A stretch of DNA of 64,000 nt from Straminergon stramineum (Eukaryota > Streptophyta > Bryopsida > Hypnales > Calliergonaceae): the NCBI GenBank assembly GCA_963920665.1, contig OY987265.1, forward strand, positions 34,601,001-34,665,000, in the 5' to 3' direction. The position numbers and the translations under genes are program-made. Of this stretch, positions 48,674 to 61,429 are shown one piece after another (position 1 is the first letter of the stretch; the number at the start of each line of letters is the position of its first letter). Below the pieces are notes generated by a model. That model was not told the origin of the DNA. It did no database searches and worked only from the letters and a program-made list of their open reading frames with translations.

Positions 48674-50024
48674 CTCTGGCTTCTTTCAATGTTCAACACA
48701 TTTTCGACTCCGTACTAACGGCGATAATGGAATTGATGGAGGTCTGGGTAACAGTAGAGATTTCTTCCGTAAGTTTTTAATTTGTGAGACCTCACCCCTC
48801 ACCATCTGATAGAGTATCTCTCCCGAGGTTGACAGGGAAGGATTATAATCATACTGACCATTGACAACTCCTTCAGTGTTTCGTCTGTCGGTCCCTATTT
48901 TCATGAGGCCTTCTAGAGCCAGCAAATCATTTTATATACAATTTTCAGTATACCTTAGCATAGTTTTGTATTAACCAAGGTTTGCTTGATGTTGAGTTTT
49001 GAATGCAAGCATAATTTTAGGTTTCTCTTTCCATTTTGCTTCCCTTTGTGGATTGTTTTTAGGAGAGGTTGGGTTTTGTGGGTGTATAAGGATAGTGATT
49101 GGTCTTGGAATTTTCAAAATCTATGCAACTCCAAAATAGGGGCACCTTGTGTAGTGCCCATGTTCAATTGCATCTCTGTTTTTTAGGATAGTTTTTGTAG
49201 GTTTAGTCTAGGACTTACAAATTTGAACTTCATTTATGGTTCAATTAATATAACATAGCTAGACCTGAAATTGTTTGAATAAACTTTGGCCCATTGGGTA
49301 TGCAATAGGAAATTAGGAGTATTTTTTGTCCATTGGTGAATCCATTGGAAACAAGTGGTTGCAAAATTTTAGGAGACACTACAACTTTATAATAAAATTT
49401 TCAAAGGTGAAGGATGGAAGTGTAATGATGTGTAATAAGAAACAATATTTATCATATCAAAACATTCCTTCAAGCACAAGATTAAAGTTGAGAATATTTT
49501 TATAAAACATTAGCCCCTTGGAAAGTACCTCCCTCTATTGTATCATAAAAAAATCAAAGCAATACCCCCCATCTTCACCTAGTTGCAATGTGATTTGGTA
49601 CCCCTAATATGCCAACTCTTCTAATAATTCTTTTCTTTTATCCAACTTTGAAGTATATTATTTTCATTGTCAAATGTCTAAATTTGAGTTTTCTTGTACC
49701 TCCTCCAAGCACTCTTGAATGTGCTTCATATGATAAAAATTTCGAATTCTATTTATAAAATAGGAAAAAGTTAGAAATGTATTTGGAAAGATAGTTGGCA
49801 AAATGGATTGAAGATGCCTTTAAAAACACATGTCATGCTTTACTCATGGACTCCTTGATTTACAAAAATGTCATGAAAGTAGCCACAAAGAGTGTCACAA
49901 GGGTTTGTGAGTAGCATAATTCTTTTGAGTTTCTCCAAAAGGATCGTTGATATAGCGGTCAATTTCAGGATGAAACTTTTGATGGTAGAGACGGAGCTAT
50001 GAAAGGGGCGTGCTTGGAACTTAC
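48674..50024. other. Intergenic DNA, no gene seen
   Basis: Downstream of the ankyrin/BTB remnant. The first 250 bases may include its 3' untranslated part. The remainder is AT-rich with no recognisable element. If the minus-strand exon to the right is real, part of this is its intron. Confidence 0.35.
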
Positions 50025-50361
50025 CGATGAGGACTTCCAGGTCCTGAGAGCAGACGACCGCGAATAGCGACACGTAGACTAAGCTGAAGATGAACAGTGA
50101 CGAACAGAGAGCCGGAAGCAGAGTCAAAAATGCTTTCAGTAACCTAACGGAGCTGGCTGAGTCTCTGGTGGTTAGGTTTCCATTTGTCTGTACCGGCAGT
50201 GGCCGTGTTTGTCAAGCTTGTCTATTTCAAGCTCGTCCATTTCTGCTGGTTTCGATGTCGCAAGGGCCAGAGGTTCTGACAAAGAGAGAGAATCCTCCCA
50301 TTTCAGCTTGCTCCTTGTGGTTGGGTGAAGTTTGGGGTTTCTTTCGAAAGAAAGCAGCCAT
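50025..50361 (-). pseudogene. Possible 5' exon of a membrane protein gene, minus strand
   Basis: From an ATG at 50,361 (MAAFFRKKPQTSPNHKEQAE) one frame runs to a donor-like G|GTAAGT at 50,025. It is interrupted by two TGA codons near residues 45 and 50. The last third reads KAFLTLLPALCSSLF then IFSLVYVSLFAVVC, a plausible membrane segment after a basic N-terminus, as in type II membrane proteins. Both TGA codons could be decayed CGA. No family is recognised and later exons were not found, so the call rests on the splice-like border and the hydrophobic run. Confidence 0.3.
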
Positions 50362-50507
50362 GGTGGACTTCTGTTCGAGTGTTGTGGTTTGACGAGGGAG
50401 CTTCTCTCCGTTACTCGGACGTTGTGATGGCTGTTGATTGCTGAGTCGACAGAGCGGTGGCGTGGTGCGAGAAACGCTGTCCTCGAACCCGCCTTGATTT
50501 ATGTTAA

Positions 50508-52130
50508 TTTTGGTATGATCACTTTTCTCTTACAATTCTTTGTCTTCTTGCTTGTGGGATCTTCTTTTAGTCAGTCTTAAGAAGTGTGTACAGTAGTTCA
50601 CTTTGAAACAGAGCTCTAGGTGAGTATCTTACTGAGGTAGAACTTTGGACAATACTGATGTTTTTGAATGTCATGCTCTTCTTGAAGTGCTACTGTACTG
50701 GTACTATGTCTTCGATGCTACTGCTTTGCTTCACTTCCTGCACTGTTCATCAGGACTAAGTGACCTACTTTTAATTGTGCTTAAGAATCTTCAGTAATGC
50801 ACTTGGAAATTAGCTTCCATGCTCTGGACCGCCATCTGTCAAATTATGTAGTCGACCAGTGTAAGTATGTAGCTTTGTTGGAGTTGCGGTTCGTTGCACT
50901 CTTCTGGATACTGGACGGCCAGTTGTCCTACCGGAAACAGAGAATCCGTCGCTTTTCTGAGCTTGCTTTCGATTGCCATGTGCGATCGCAGGTACGAGCA
51001 AGTAATCTTCACGATTGTTAACTCTGCGGACAGGTGTTGCTCTGTGAGAGAAAGGTTCTCCTCGATTCCACCCTTCTTTTCTGTTAGTTTGGCTCCCACT
51101 CGGGTTTCTTGCCATTCTCTCTTGTTATTTGTCCACGTGCTTGTTGGAACTTTGGGTCAGTCTCAGAATTATTTAGTTCACAAAGAATTAGAGCCCTACG
51201 TTAGCATCTTACTGAAACATAGCTATTCAGTGAACGAACGGAGAATGTCATGATCGCCACTGGTAATGTCTTCAATGCTGCTACAGTGCTTCACTTCCTT
51301 CAGTGTTCATTAGGTTTAAGTGACCTACTTTAGCCATGGGCTTAAAAATCTTGTGGATGTAGTTATTGCCCTTGGAGATTATATTTTTGTCGTTTTACAA
51401 ATCCTTGGCATTTCTGAGATTGCTTTATGTTGATCGCAGTCGCAGCCACTGGCAAGCCATCTCTGCACAAATGAATTCTGTGGAGCTTCGAGGAGGATGT
51501 TACCGCCACGTTTCCTTACAGGATGTCATCTCCCATGCTTGGTATGCTTTCCTCTTGTGGCAATCTATTTGGTTGCATCAGTTGTTGTCTGTAAGCTTGG
51601 GAGTAAATTAGCGGATGTAGATCCCTTGTCAATGGGTTTTGATGTTCCTGTTCTTACATGCTTGTCAATATTCCGCAGAGGTCTAGTTTAGTGGTGGTGA
51701 ACCAGTGCTGTCTGTTTAAATAACTTAGTTGGGCCTTCTTGTTGTTTGTAAGTTAGAGGATACTGCTTGTGTCACTTTCAGCATTCCAATGTATGAAGGA
51801 GAGCGATGTTGAGAGGATATATAGAATTGCGGAAAGGTCTGTGGGGTACGAAAGCCCAATTTCGTTCAGATCAATTCTTTCACACTTTATTGATTTCTTA
51901 TTTGACTTCAATATTAGAGGCAGCAGACCAATTTAAGTGACAACAGATAACCCATTTCTGCTCAAAGATCAGTGTCCTTAAGCAGTAGTCAAGTCATGCT
52001 AACAAGGGTCATTACAGCATGTTTGCTAACCATTCCAACCAAGGTACGAACAGAAGAGTTGTTGTTGGTAAGAAGAGTCAGTTTAGTAGATTTTAGGCTT
52101 AGAGCTCCATCAGTTTCAGTATCCTTTATC
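50508..52130. repeat. Conserved 5' segment of the duplicated block, copy 3
   Basis: Counterpart of 1-1,520, with the same internal direct repeat (about 50,570-50,795 and 51,155-51,340). It keeps about 96 bases near 52,010-52,110 that copy 1 lacks. A 101-codon minus-strand frame (51,115-50,810) and two other overlapping frames are open in both copies. Since several frames are open at once, I do not call any as coding. Confidence 0.6.
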
Positions 52131-52210
52131 TTGTTAATGTGGATTGCCAATGTATTTTCACAAACATATTCATTAGTGCATCATATGACATTTCTCAAAC
52201 ACAAGACGAA

Positions 52211-52754
52211 CCCCTAAAGACACCTTTTGGGTTGAAATTGTGAAATATTGCCACTTTTTAGGGCATTGAGAAAAAATGATTTTTTTTTCAAAGTTTCATG
52301 TTAATTTTTATTAGATTACCATGGAAATTTGTGGAAATGATTTCAGGAACTTTCATTCCACAAATTGAAAGATTATAAAAATTGAAGTTAAATGAAAAGT
52401 TATTTTTTTTGTCTCACCTTGTCTAACTAGGCCAATAGTCTCTAACTTCTCCTAGAGTGAGATTTTTGCACTACCCCTTGTTTTATTTCTTACATTTGTG
52501 TTTTGTATGATGTAAGTGACACACCTACCAAATTTCAGAAGTAAAGGAGGAATTTTGATCATGAACATGGCAAAGCTGTTGCCATGAACATTGGCAAATG
52601 TACCATGAGCTACCATGAACAGTGGAAACTTATTATATCCCCACTAAGGGGGCACATGTCTAGACCTTGTGTCAGATTTTTGTGAACATTGGACCAAAAT
52701 TGACTTCAAGTTTAACTACTTGAGATCTCTTTTGTACTCTTGATCCTTTAGGGG
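52211..52754. mobile_element. TTAA-type miniature element (copy 3)
   Basis: Counterpart of 1,597-2,100. The left end CCCCTAAAGACACC and the right end CCTTTAGGGG followed by TTAA (52,755-52,758) form an inverted repeat. The left flank is CGAA. It is 40 bases longer than the copy 1 version because of a small internal duplication around ATGAACATGG...CCATGAACA near 52,560-52,625. Confidence 0.6.
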
Positions 52755-52759
52755 TTAAA

Positions 52760-54869
52760 ATTGTAAACATTTTAATAAAAAATTAAATAGCAGGAAATGG
52801 CCATACTATACTACAAAGGGTGATTTGGGGATTAAGCATCTTATTTAGATAAGTCAATAATATCATAGTGAGGGAATTTGCAACACTATTCACTAAAAAT
52901 GTACTCAAGTGACTTAAGAAAAGATTTGATGAAATTTATTTTTTTGCCAAGCATTTTGTAGTCTTAGATGAAGTCATCCAAATAGATGTTAGTGTCTACA
53001 CTAGCATTATAGGGTCAAAGCAATTAGGAATGCCATGACAATCAATGAGAAAACTTCAAGAGTGAATCAAGCACTCAAGGGCATTGTAGTCTTGGGAGCA
53101 CAAAAATTGGTGGTGATTGCTCACTAAACAAGTTTACTAGAGACTGTCACTTGACCCTTATAGAGAGGCTTTGTGTGCAAGTTGTCCTTTGCCTTGCTTC
53201 TCCACCTTGGGGTGTTTAGTTCTTTGCTACTTCACCATGTTGTGAGTTCCTTGTGCTTGTTGCTTAGAGATTTTGTTTTGCTGGGATTCTAATCATATGC
53301 AGCTTTGAGCTTCATTCTATGTGGGGGGATTTGTATTGCATTGAGATTTTTTTGACCTTTTTGTTGGTATGAGCATGTTAGTATCTAGAGACCATGCATT
53401 TCTTTCTCGGATTTGAAGGTTGCGCTCATTAGTGCTTGCTCTTACTTGATTGTGATAGATTTGTGGATATGTTGCATATCCCTGTTTAATGCTTAGAGTT
53501 TGAACTAGCACAATTCTATGGGGAGTCAACATTGTGTGTCAGTTCCTTACTGTTATCACTGGTGTGGATTCTTTTGCCTAATCATAGTACTATTGTATTT
53601 TTATGCCACATTGATCTCTATAGATATGATCAAGTTTTGAGCCTTTGACCAAATCTTGGAGGAGTAGGATTATTGACAAAACAAAATCTTTTGTTGACTT
53701 TTTATTTTTGAATTGTGTTTCTAATTTGCATGTTCCCCTCATAGTATTTTGGAAGAGTATGTTTAGAATTTGTAGTTATACATACAAGTATTCGCTTTTT
53801 GGTTACCTTGGTTTAGTTGATCATTCCTTCATATGTTGTGCTCGTCATTTTGCTTGTCAAGTTGGCTATTTGATTGGGAGGTGCAACTTTGTGTAGCATC
53901 CAGCAACATGTGATATTAATGCATAGATTGGTTGAAGTGCCTATGACTCTTTATCTCTTATCTTTGTAGTCCATTTTGAATAGCTTGTGAATTAAGGTTT
54001 TTAGTGTGTATTTCTTGGTGTGTTGATCTAGAAGGAATGATGTGATTGAAACATCCATTAGTTGACAACTCTTGTGCAACTAGTGATGGTGAAATGATCG
54101 ATGGATTCATGAATGTTCTTCGTCGCTTGATTTTGTCTATGAGGTTTTTTGTAGCATCTACTAGTGATTGCTATAATTGATCAAATTTGCTTCAGTTCTT
54201 ATGTTTGTAACTAGTTTGTGTTTCCTTATCAAGGTGTGCAATATAGTTTGGTACTTCCTTTGGATTAAGAATTTAGTTTTTGGTGTATTCGGTTATGCAT
54301 ATCAACAAAGAATGATGTGTGGAATATGCATTTGCTAACAACATTTGGATTGTTGATATGATCTTGCTAGTCACATGATGAGTATTGTTGTGAGTTGTGC
54401 AGAGAGTTAATGAGGAACTTTGATGAGGAGCTTTGACTCATGAGTTAAGGGTGGTATATGGTACTAGCATTTGATCTATAGGGGAAACATCCACATGCTT
54501 TTCAAGAACTCTTTAAGATGTGATTTGAGGAAGGACTACCTTTCTTGCAACACACAACAGTTGTATTAGGTGTGTATCTTGGAACTCCACACTAACATCA
54601 TGAAGGCTAGCACTTGTTGATAAGAAACAAGTTGGCATTATATATGAGTAGTATCCAAGCCATATTCCCATGTTCATCAATTATCTCATATTTTGTAGTG
54701 ACATGCATTCCTTTGGAATCTAGAATTCAAGGGTTGCAAGAAGAAGTGACTTATGTACGGCAGGTGATTCACAAGCTAATATAGTTTGTCCCAATTGCAA
54801 ACTTCTTTTTCAATTCATATAGTCATCCAGGTACATTTCAATTTTGAAGTGGCAAGCATGACAAGCAAT
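52760..54869. other. TNL upstream region, copy 3, no gene seen
   Basis: Collinear with 2,105-4,217 and ending at the TNL start codon. An 83-codon frame at 53,645-53,896 is the counterpart of that at 2,992 and is not called. Confidence 0.4.
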
Positions 54870-57800
54870 ATGGAGAGTGATGCAAGTGACACAAAGAGAT
54901 TGTGTGCAATAGAAGGTATGGTTAGTTTACCTTAGTCTCACTTCCAATTTGTTGTTTCCATGTTGAATTTTGAAGTAGGATTGTATATAGCTTGTTCAAG
55001 CTCACCTTTGAATTTGATTGCAAACATGATTTGATGCTATTTGAATGTGGTGATTTATGAAGTAGATTCATTAGTGGTTGTGGTGCAGATGAGTTTGCAA
55101 ACTATGATGTTTTCATCAGTCATAGAGGCCCTGATACCAAGACAGGTTTTGTGGGCTTTTTATATGAAGCTTTGAAACGAGCTGGATTGCATCCATTTTT
55201 GGATTGCAAATCCATTGATAAAAGCCAAGATTCTTGGAAATGCATTGACCATGCCATCTGAACAACACCCCTAGCCCTAGTCATCTTTTCGGGGAGTTTT
55301 GCACAATCAGAGTGGTGTTTGAAAGAATTACATGCAATGTTGGACTCTCCGTCAATGAAGGTGCTACCAATCTTCTACAATGTTCAGCCATGGGAATTGA
55401 GATTTCTAGAAAAAGGTCAATTATGTGGGGGATTTACAAAGTTGAAAAAGAGGCATGATAAGACTATCATAGAAGGATGGAGGTCTAATTTGGAAAGAGC
55501 TTCGAAGTTGAATGGTTGGGAGCACAAAGTGGGAGACAAGAGGTAATTATGTTAGCATGCACTATCTGTTTTGAAAAGCTTATGGTTGATGTTGGCATTG
55601 TATTTGGTGCTAATGAAATTTGTTACAAATTGTTCGTAGGTTGGAAGCGGAATTGGTGTTGGAGGTGGTTAATAAGATTTTTGAATTGGCAAATAAGCCG
55701 CTTCCCTTGGACGTGGGTGATCATGTTGTGGGTGTGAAGCAAGTTGCTAAGAACCTCATTCAAGCTCTTTTTGAGAAGAAGGTGTTAATGTTGGAATTGT
55801 GGGGAATGGGTGGAATTGGAAAGTCGACTTTGGCAAGGGAGCTATGCAACCAATTGTGGCAAAGATTTGATGCGTGGTGTTATGTGGAAGATGTGACAAA
55901 GAAGGTGAATCAAGGTGGTGTGACAATTGTCCAAAATCATATTTTGAAGGCCTTGTGTGAAAATGAGTCCATTCCAAATATTGTAGACCAATCAAGGGGT
56001 AAGGTTATTCTTGAGGAAAGGTTATCTAAGAAACGCATTCTTTTGGTTTTGGATGATGTTTGTGATGATGGTGCGATGTATTATTTGTTGTCACGCCAAA
56101 TGTTGAAGGAAGGTAGCATGTGCATTGTCACTTCTCGGAATCGGCATGTAATTGAAAAGGCAACTTCATTTGATGTCAAACAAGACATTCACATTCATGA
56201 TGTTCAATTATTGAATGAGCTCGATTCTCGAAGCTTGTTTGCGTGTCATGCATTTGGAGGTAATTCAAAAGTACCACCAAGATTTGGACGTCTTGTTCAA
56301 GATGTTAGCATGGCATGTGGTGGAGTTCCTTTGGTGTTGAAGGTTTGTGGATCTCTATTGACGAATGTAGAGGATGTGGAGATTTGGGAGGAAGTTTTGA
56401 AGATGTTGTATGATGGCAAGATCATGGACGAGAAGAAGATACTTGATTGTCTTCGTATAAGCTATAATTCACTTCAAGAGCAACATCAAGAAATGTTTTT
56501 GGATATTGCATGTGTATTATTGGGAGCATCTGTGGAGATAGCTAAACTTGTTTGGAAATCCCAAGGTTGGTCTCCAGCATCGGGTGTTTGGACCCTCGTG
56601 GCGAAAGCCTTGATTAAAGTGGATGAGAAAGGTGACTTTCAAATGCACGACCACTTGAGAGACATGGGCCATACAATTGCTAAGCAAGAAAGTGCAAGTT
56701 CGGGTATTTGCAAACACTTATGGGGATTAGAATCCTTGGCATTATTGGAGAAGAATGAGGTATGCTTGGTAACCATTGAACCTATGTTTCATCAATCTTT
56801 TTAATAGAATGATAGTATATAGTTTTGTTGTGACATATTAGAGGGAAAACTTGAAAGTGTAGGAGTAGTGCTAACTCAGGTTGATTATTCAAGGATTCAA
56901 ACTTGTTGTGTTTGTAATCTTCTTACTGTATTAGTAATTAAGGCATGCAATATGTTTTTTATTGAATTGACCTATACCTAGTTTGATCCTATCTAGAAAC
57001 ATTTGTTTATAAAAGTCTTAAGTTGACTTTTTAAAATTTGCCTACGCAGCCTAGATAGTAGTTTGATCCTAAATAGAACCATATGTATATAAAAGTCTTG
57101 ATTTTATTTGACTTTTTTGAATTTGTCTTTGCAGCCACTACCAAAATCTCTTCAAACTTTGATCCTTCCTCTAGGGCATGAAATTCAAGTTGACCTTTCT
57201 CTCATGAAAAGCTTGCGTATATTGAAATGTGAGAATGGTGTACCTCTGATGTCATCACTTCCAAAAAATTTGCGTTGGTTGGATAACAAGAAAGTGCATA
57301 CACTATTGAGTGCTTTCCCAGAAGTAGTTGAAAACAATGAATTGGTAGTACTGTCTTGGAGGAATGATTCAATAGAGAATTTACCTGATTCTTTCAAAAA
57401 TTTGAGGAAGTTAAAAGTATTGGATCTAAGTTGGTGTAGGAAGCTCAAGGAGCTACCTGATTCATTGGATGGCCTCCAAAATTTGGAAAACTTGGATCTT
57501 CAAGGAAGTGGAATTCGAGCTTTACCTAAATCTTTGGGAATGTTGAGCAAGTTGAAAGTGTTGAATCTAAGGTGGTGTATGAACCTCAAGGAGCTACCAG
57601 ATTCTTTGGAAGGCCTCCAACATTTGGAAGATTTAGATCTTGAAGAAAGTGGAATCCAAGCTTTACCCAAATCTTTGGGAATGTTGAGCAAGTTGAAAGT
57701 GTTGAATCTAAGGTGGTGTAAGAACCTCAAGGAGCTACCAGATTCTTTGGAAGGCCTCCAACATTTGGAAGATTTAGATCTTGAAGAAAGTGGAATCCAA

Positions 57801-58271
57801 GCTTTATCCAAATCTTTGGGAATGTTGAGCAAGTTGAAAATATTGAATCTAAAGTGGTGTACTAAGTTCCAAGAGCTACCAGATTCTTTGGAAGGCCTCC
57901 AAAATTTGGAAATCTTGCATCTTGAAGGAAGTGGAATCCGAGCTTTATCCAAATCTTTGGGATTATCGAAGAAGTTGAAAGTGTTGAATCTAAAGTTTTG
58001 TAGGAAGCTAGAGGGGCTACCAGATTCATTAGAAGGCCTCCAAAATTTGAAAAACATATATCTCTGTGGAAGTGGAATCTCTCCACCCAAATCTTTGAGA
58101 TTGTTTAGCACGTTCGAACCTTTGTATTTAAATCATTGTAACCATTTCCAAAAGCAACTAGATTCATTGGAAGACCTCCAAAATTTAGAAAAATCGAATC
58201 TTCAAGCAATTGGAAATCTAGCTTCAACCATTTCTTTGGAATGGTTGCGCACGGCAGAAAGTGCGAGTTAA
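54870..58271 (+). pseudogene. TIR-NBS-LRR resistance gene, copy 3, one stop in TIR
   Basis: Exons: 54,870-54,915 (start ATGGAG), 55,089-55,542 (TIR), 55,640-56,759 (NB-ARC) and 57,135-58,271 (LRR), all with GT-AG borders and agreeing phases, for about 918 residues. NB-ARC is intact: P-loop GMGGIGKST, kinase-2 ILLVLDDV, CIVTSRNRH, VPLVLKVCG, MFLDIAC and MHDHLRDMG. The only break is TGA at 55,259-55,261, where copy 1 has CGA, ahead of the SEWCLKEL segment that carries the family's catalytic glutamate. Exon 1 is 33 bases shorter in frame than copy 1, and exon 2 lacks one codon. The family senses pathogen effectors in the cytoplasm. As read, only a short TIR stub would be made from this start. 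An NB-ARC-LRR product would need another start. Confidence 0.88.
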
Positions 58272-59290
58272 GCTCGCATAGCTACCAGATTCATTAGAAG
58301 GCCTCCGAAATTTGGAAAGCTTGGATCTTGCAAGAAGTGGAATTCGAGCTTTATCCAAATCTTTGGGAATGTTGAGCAAGTTGAAAGTGTTGAATCTAAA
58401 GTTGTGTAGCAAGCTAGAGGAGCTATTAGATTCAGTAGAAGGCCTCCAAAATTTGGAAAGCTTGTATCTCTTTGGAAGCAAAATCCGAGCTTTACCTAAA
58501 TCTTTGGGAACGTTGAACAGGCTGAAAGTGTTGGATTTAAGGTGGTGTAGGAAGTTCAAGGAGCTACCTAATTCATTGGGAGGCCTCCAAAATTTGGAAA
58601 GCTTGGATCTTCGAGGAAGTGGAATCCAAGGTTTATCCAAATCTTTGGGAATGTTGAGCAACTTGAAAGTGTTGGATTTAAGTCATTGTAGTGAGCTCCA
58701 AGAGCTACTAGATTCATTGGAAGGCCTCCAAAATTTGGAAAGTTTGGATCTTGAAGGAAGTGGAATCTAAGCTTTATCCAAATCTTTGGGAATGTTGAAG
58801 AAGTTGAAAGTTTTGGATTTAAGTCATTGTAGTGAGCTCCAAGAGCTACCAGATTCCTTAGAAGGCCTCCAACATTTGGAAGATTTAGATCTTGAAGGAG
58901 GTGGAATCCAAGCTTTACCCAAATCTTTGGAAATGTTGAGCAAGTTGAAAGTATTGAATTTAAGTCAATGTTGTGAGGTCCAAGAGCTACCTGATTCATT
59001 GGGAGGCCTCCAAAATTTGGAAAACATAAATCTCTTTGGAAGCGGAATCTGAGCTTTATCCAAATCTTTGGGAATGTTGAGTAAGTTGGAAGTGTTGAAT
59101 TTAAAGCATTGTAGTGAGCTCCAAGAGCTATCAAATTCATTGGAGGGCCTCCAAAATTTGGAAAGCTTGGATCTTGAAGCAAGTGGAATCCAAAACTTAT
59201 CCAAATCTTTGGGAATGTTGAGCAACTTAAATGTGTTGAATCTATGTCTATGTAGTGAGTTATAGGAGCTGGCAAATTCATTGGAAGGCC
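57435..59290 (+). repeat. LRR array of 141-bp units, copy 3
   Basis: About thirteen units of 47 codons starting at 57,435, 57,576, 57,717, 57,858, 57,999 and so on. They are more varied than those of copy 1 (for example KNLKELPDSLEGLQHLEDL, YLCGSGISPPKSLRL). The reading frame is lost at 58,271, after a divergent stretch, and returns in the next units, which carry TAA at 58,768 and TGA at 59,050. The first two repeats of the KNLKELPDSL type are almost identical and adjacent. Confidence 0.88.
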
Positions 59291-61425
59291 CTCAAAATTT
59301 GGAAAACTTGGATCTTAAAGGAAGAAAAATTTGAAGTTCATCCAAATCTTTGGGAATGTTGAGTTAGTTGAAAAAGTTGAATCTAAGTCAATGTAGTGAG
59401 CTATTGGAGCCCTCAAAATCTTTGGAAGGGCTCCAAAATTTGGGAAACTTGAATATCTATGAAAGAAAAATTTTGTGGTTTAACCAAATCTTTGGGAATG
59501 TTGTGCAAGTTGAAAGTGTTGAATCTATGGTAGTGTGGTGAGCTCCAAGAGCTACCAGACTCATCAGAAGTCCTCCAAAATTTGGAAAGCTTGGATCTTC
59601 AAGCTTGTTGAATCCAAAGTTTATCCAAATCTATTGGATTATTGAACAACTTGAAAATGTTGAAGCTAAGGTGTTGAAGTGAGCTCATATAAGTATTGGA
59701 TTCTTTTGGTAGACTTCTAAACATTACAAAATATTAGAACACTACATACGGCCTTTTCATTTTCATTTTCGGCCCCTTTGTGGTGCAAATATAGAACAAG
59801 TAATTTTTTATTGATAAAAAAATTGAAAAAAATTATAAATTATTACAAAAAAATTCAAATCACCAATCGACATGGCTCTAGTAGTACCCCATCAAATTCC
59901 TCATTTTTTTTTGCTATTGTAATTGCACTATTGCCATGTAGACTTATAGCCTTTTGCAAGGTTTAGATTTTTAGTAATGAATTTGAAGAAGTTCGACTTT
60001 CAATTAAGTTCACTCCAAAGGTACCCAATTCTTCTAGAAATTTGAAGAGGTTAAAAGGATTGAATCTAGGATATTGTTCTAAGTTTATGGGGCTACCTGA
60101 TTTGTTTTGGAGGCGTCTAAAATTAAGAAATTTAGATCTCAAATGAAGCGAAATCCTAAGTTTATTCAAAATTGAACAATTTAGAAGTGTTGAATCTACA
60201 GGGCTGTGGAAAATTTAAGAAACTACCAAATATTTGTTCAAAGGATTCTAAAATTATTAATCAATTAAATCTTGGAGGAAGCAAAGTTCATATTTTTACC
60301 CAAATGCTTTGAAAACTTGAGCAAATTCAAAGTGTTGAATCTAAAAGGTTGTTGTGAGCTTAAGAAGTTGTAACATTGGTTTGTGAGGCCTCCTAATTCT
60401 AAATCAATTGGATCATGTAGGAAGTGGAATCCAAAATTTATACAAATCTTTTGGAATGTTGAACAATTTAGAAGTGTGAAAGCTACTAGATTGCTTCAAG
60501 CTCAAAGAGCTATCAAATTCATTCGGAAGTTATCAAAATCTGAATTACTTAGATCTTGGAGAAAGTAGAATCCATAGTTTATCCAAATCTTTGGGGGGTC
60601 TTAGAAGTCTTTAGAATTGGAACTTTAGAGGGTGTACAATCTTGAATTTGCCTAAGTCTTTTAGGGTCTCATAAATTCATTTGCAAAGCTGAAGTCAAAA
60701 TGGGCAACTATTTGGAATTTGTCTAAGCCATTTGCAAAAAGTGCAACTTTGTATACATATCTCTTCAGAGAGCCAAATTTCCAAGAAAATTACTTGGGTC
60801 TTTTCAACAATTCACTAATTGAAGGAGGCTAGATCTTAAGGATTGTTTTTGTGGTTCAAGATGTCAAATTCCTAGAAATGTATTGTCAAGGAATTTTGAG
60901 TTACACTTAGAAGATGACCAAAGCATTTGGTAGAATAGAAGAGATCCATCTTGTTAGAACAACACGTGACTTTCATACAATGTCCCCTTTAGTGCTTTCT
61001 AAGAACCACCAAGAAACAAATTGATGAATTGATTATTGATGAGGTAATGGATCATTGTACTTAATGACCCATTAATATTTTTTACATTCAATTTCTAGGT
61101 GTCTTTGGTATGTTTATAATTTACATTACATGCTTGCAATCCCGGTTTGCTCTTATTTGTTGATGGATGGAATTTTTCTCACCCTTTGTTTTCATACATA
61201 TATATAGTGCATAGCCGCTATCACAAGACTAAGATGTGTGACTACTCTTTTGAATGTTGCCAATAAGGTGAATCCATTTTGAAAAGCTAAAGTTCCAGTC
61301 TCGAGTTGGTTCTAGAACTCCATTGAGATCATAAATTTGTATCAAATTAGCACTAAAAATTAGTACATGGTAAGATTTGTGAGCAAGCTATGCATCTTTA
61401 TTTAAATCATTGCTTTGTATGGCTA
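59291..61425 (+). pseudogene. Decayed LRR tail and post-LRR spacer, copy 3
   Basis: Degenerate LRR units with many stops continue to about 59,700 and, after an unrelated insert (about 59,725-59,975), again to about 60,600. They match 33,800-34,580 of copy 2 better than the main array. From 60,610 the sequence matches the copy 2 post-LRR spacer. Copy 1 lacks this whole stretch. Confidence 0.6.
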
Positions 61426-61429
61426 TTGA

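Noticed and set aside
48240..48689. 149-codon minus-strand frame.
   Set aside because: Shadow of the C-terminal exon of the ankyrin/BTB gene, whose plus-strand reading matches its family.
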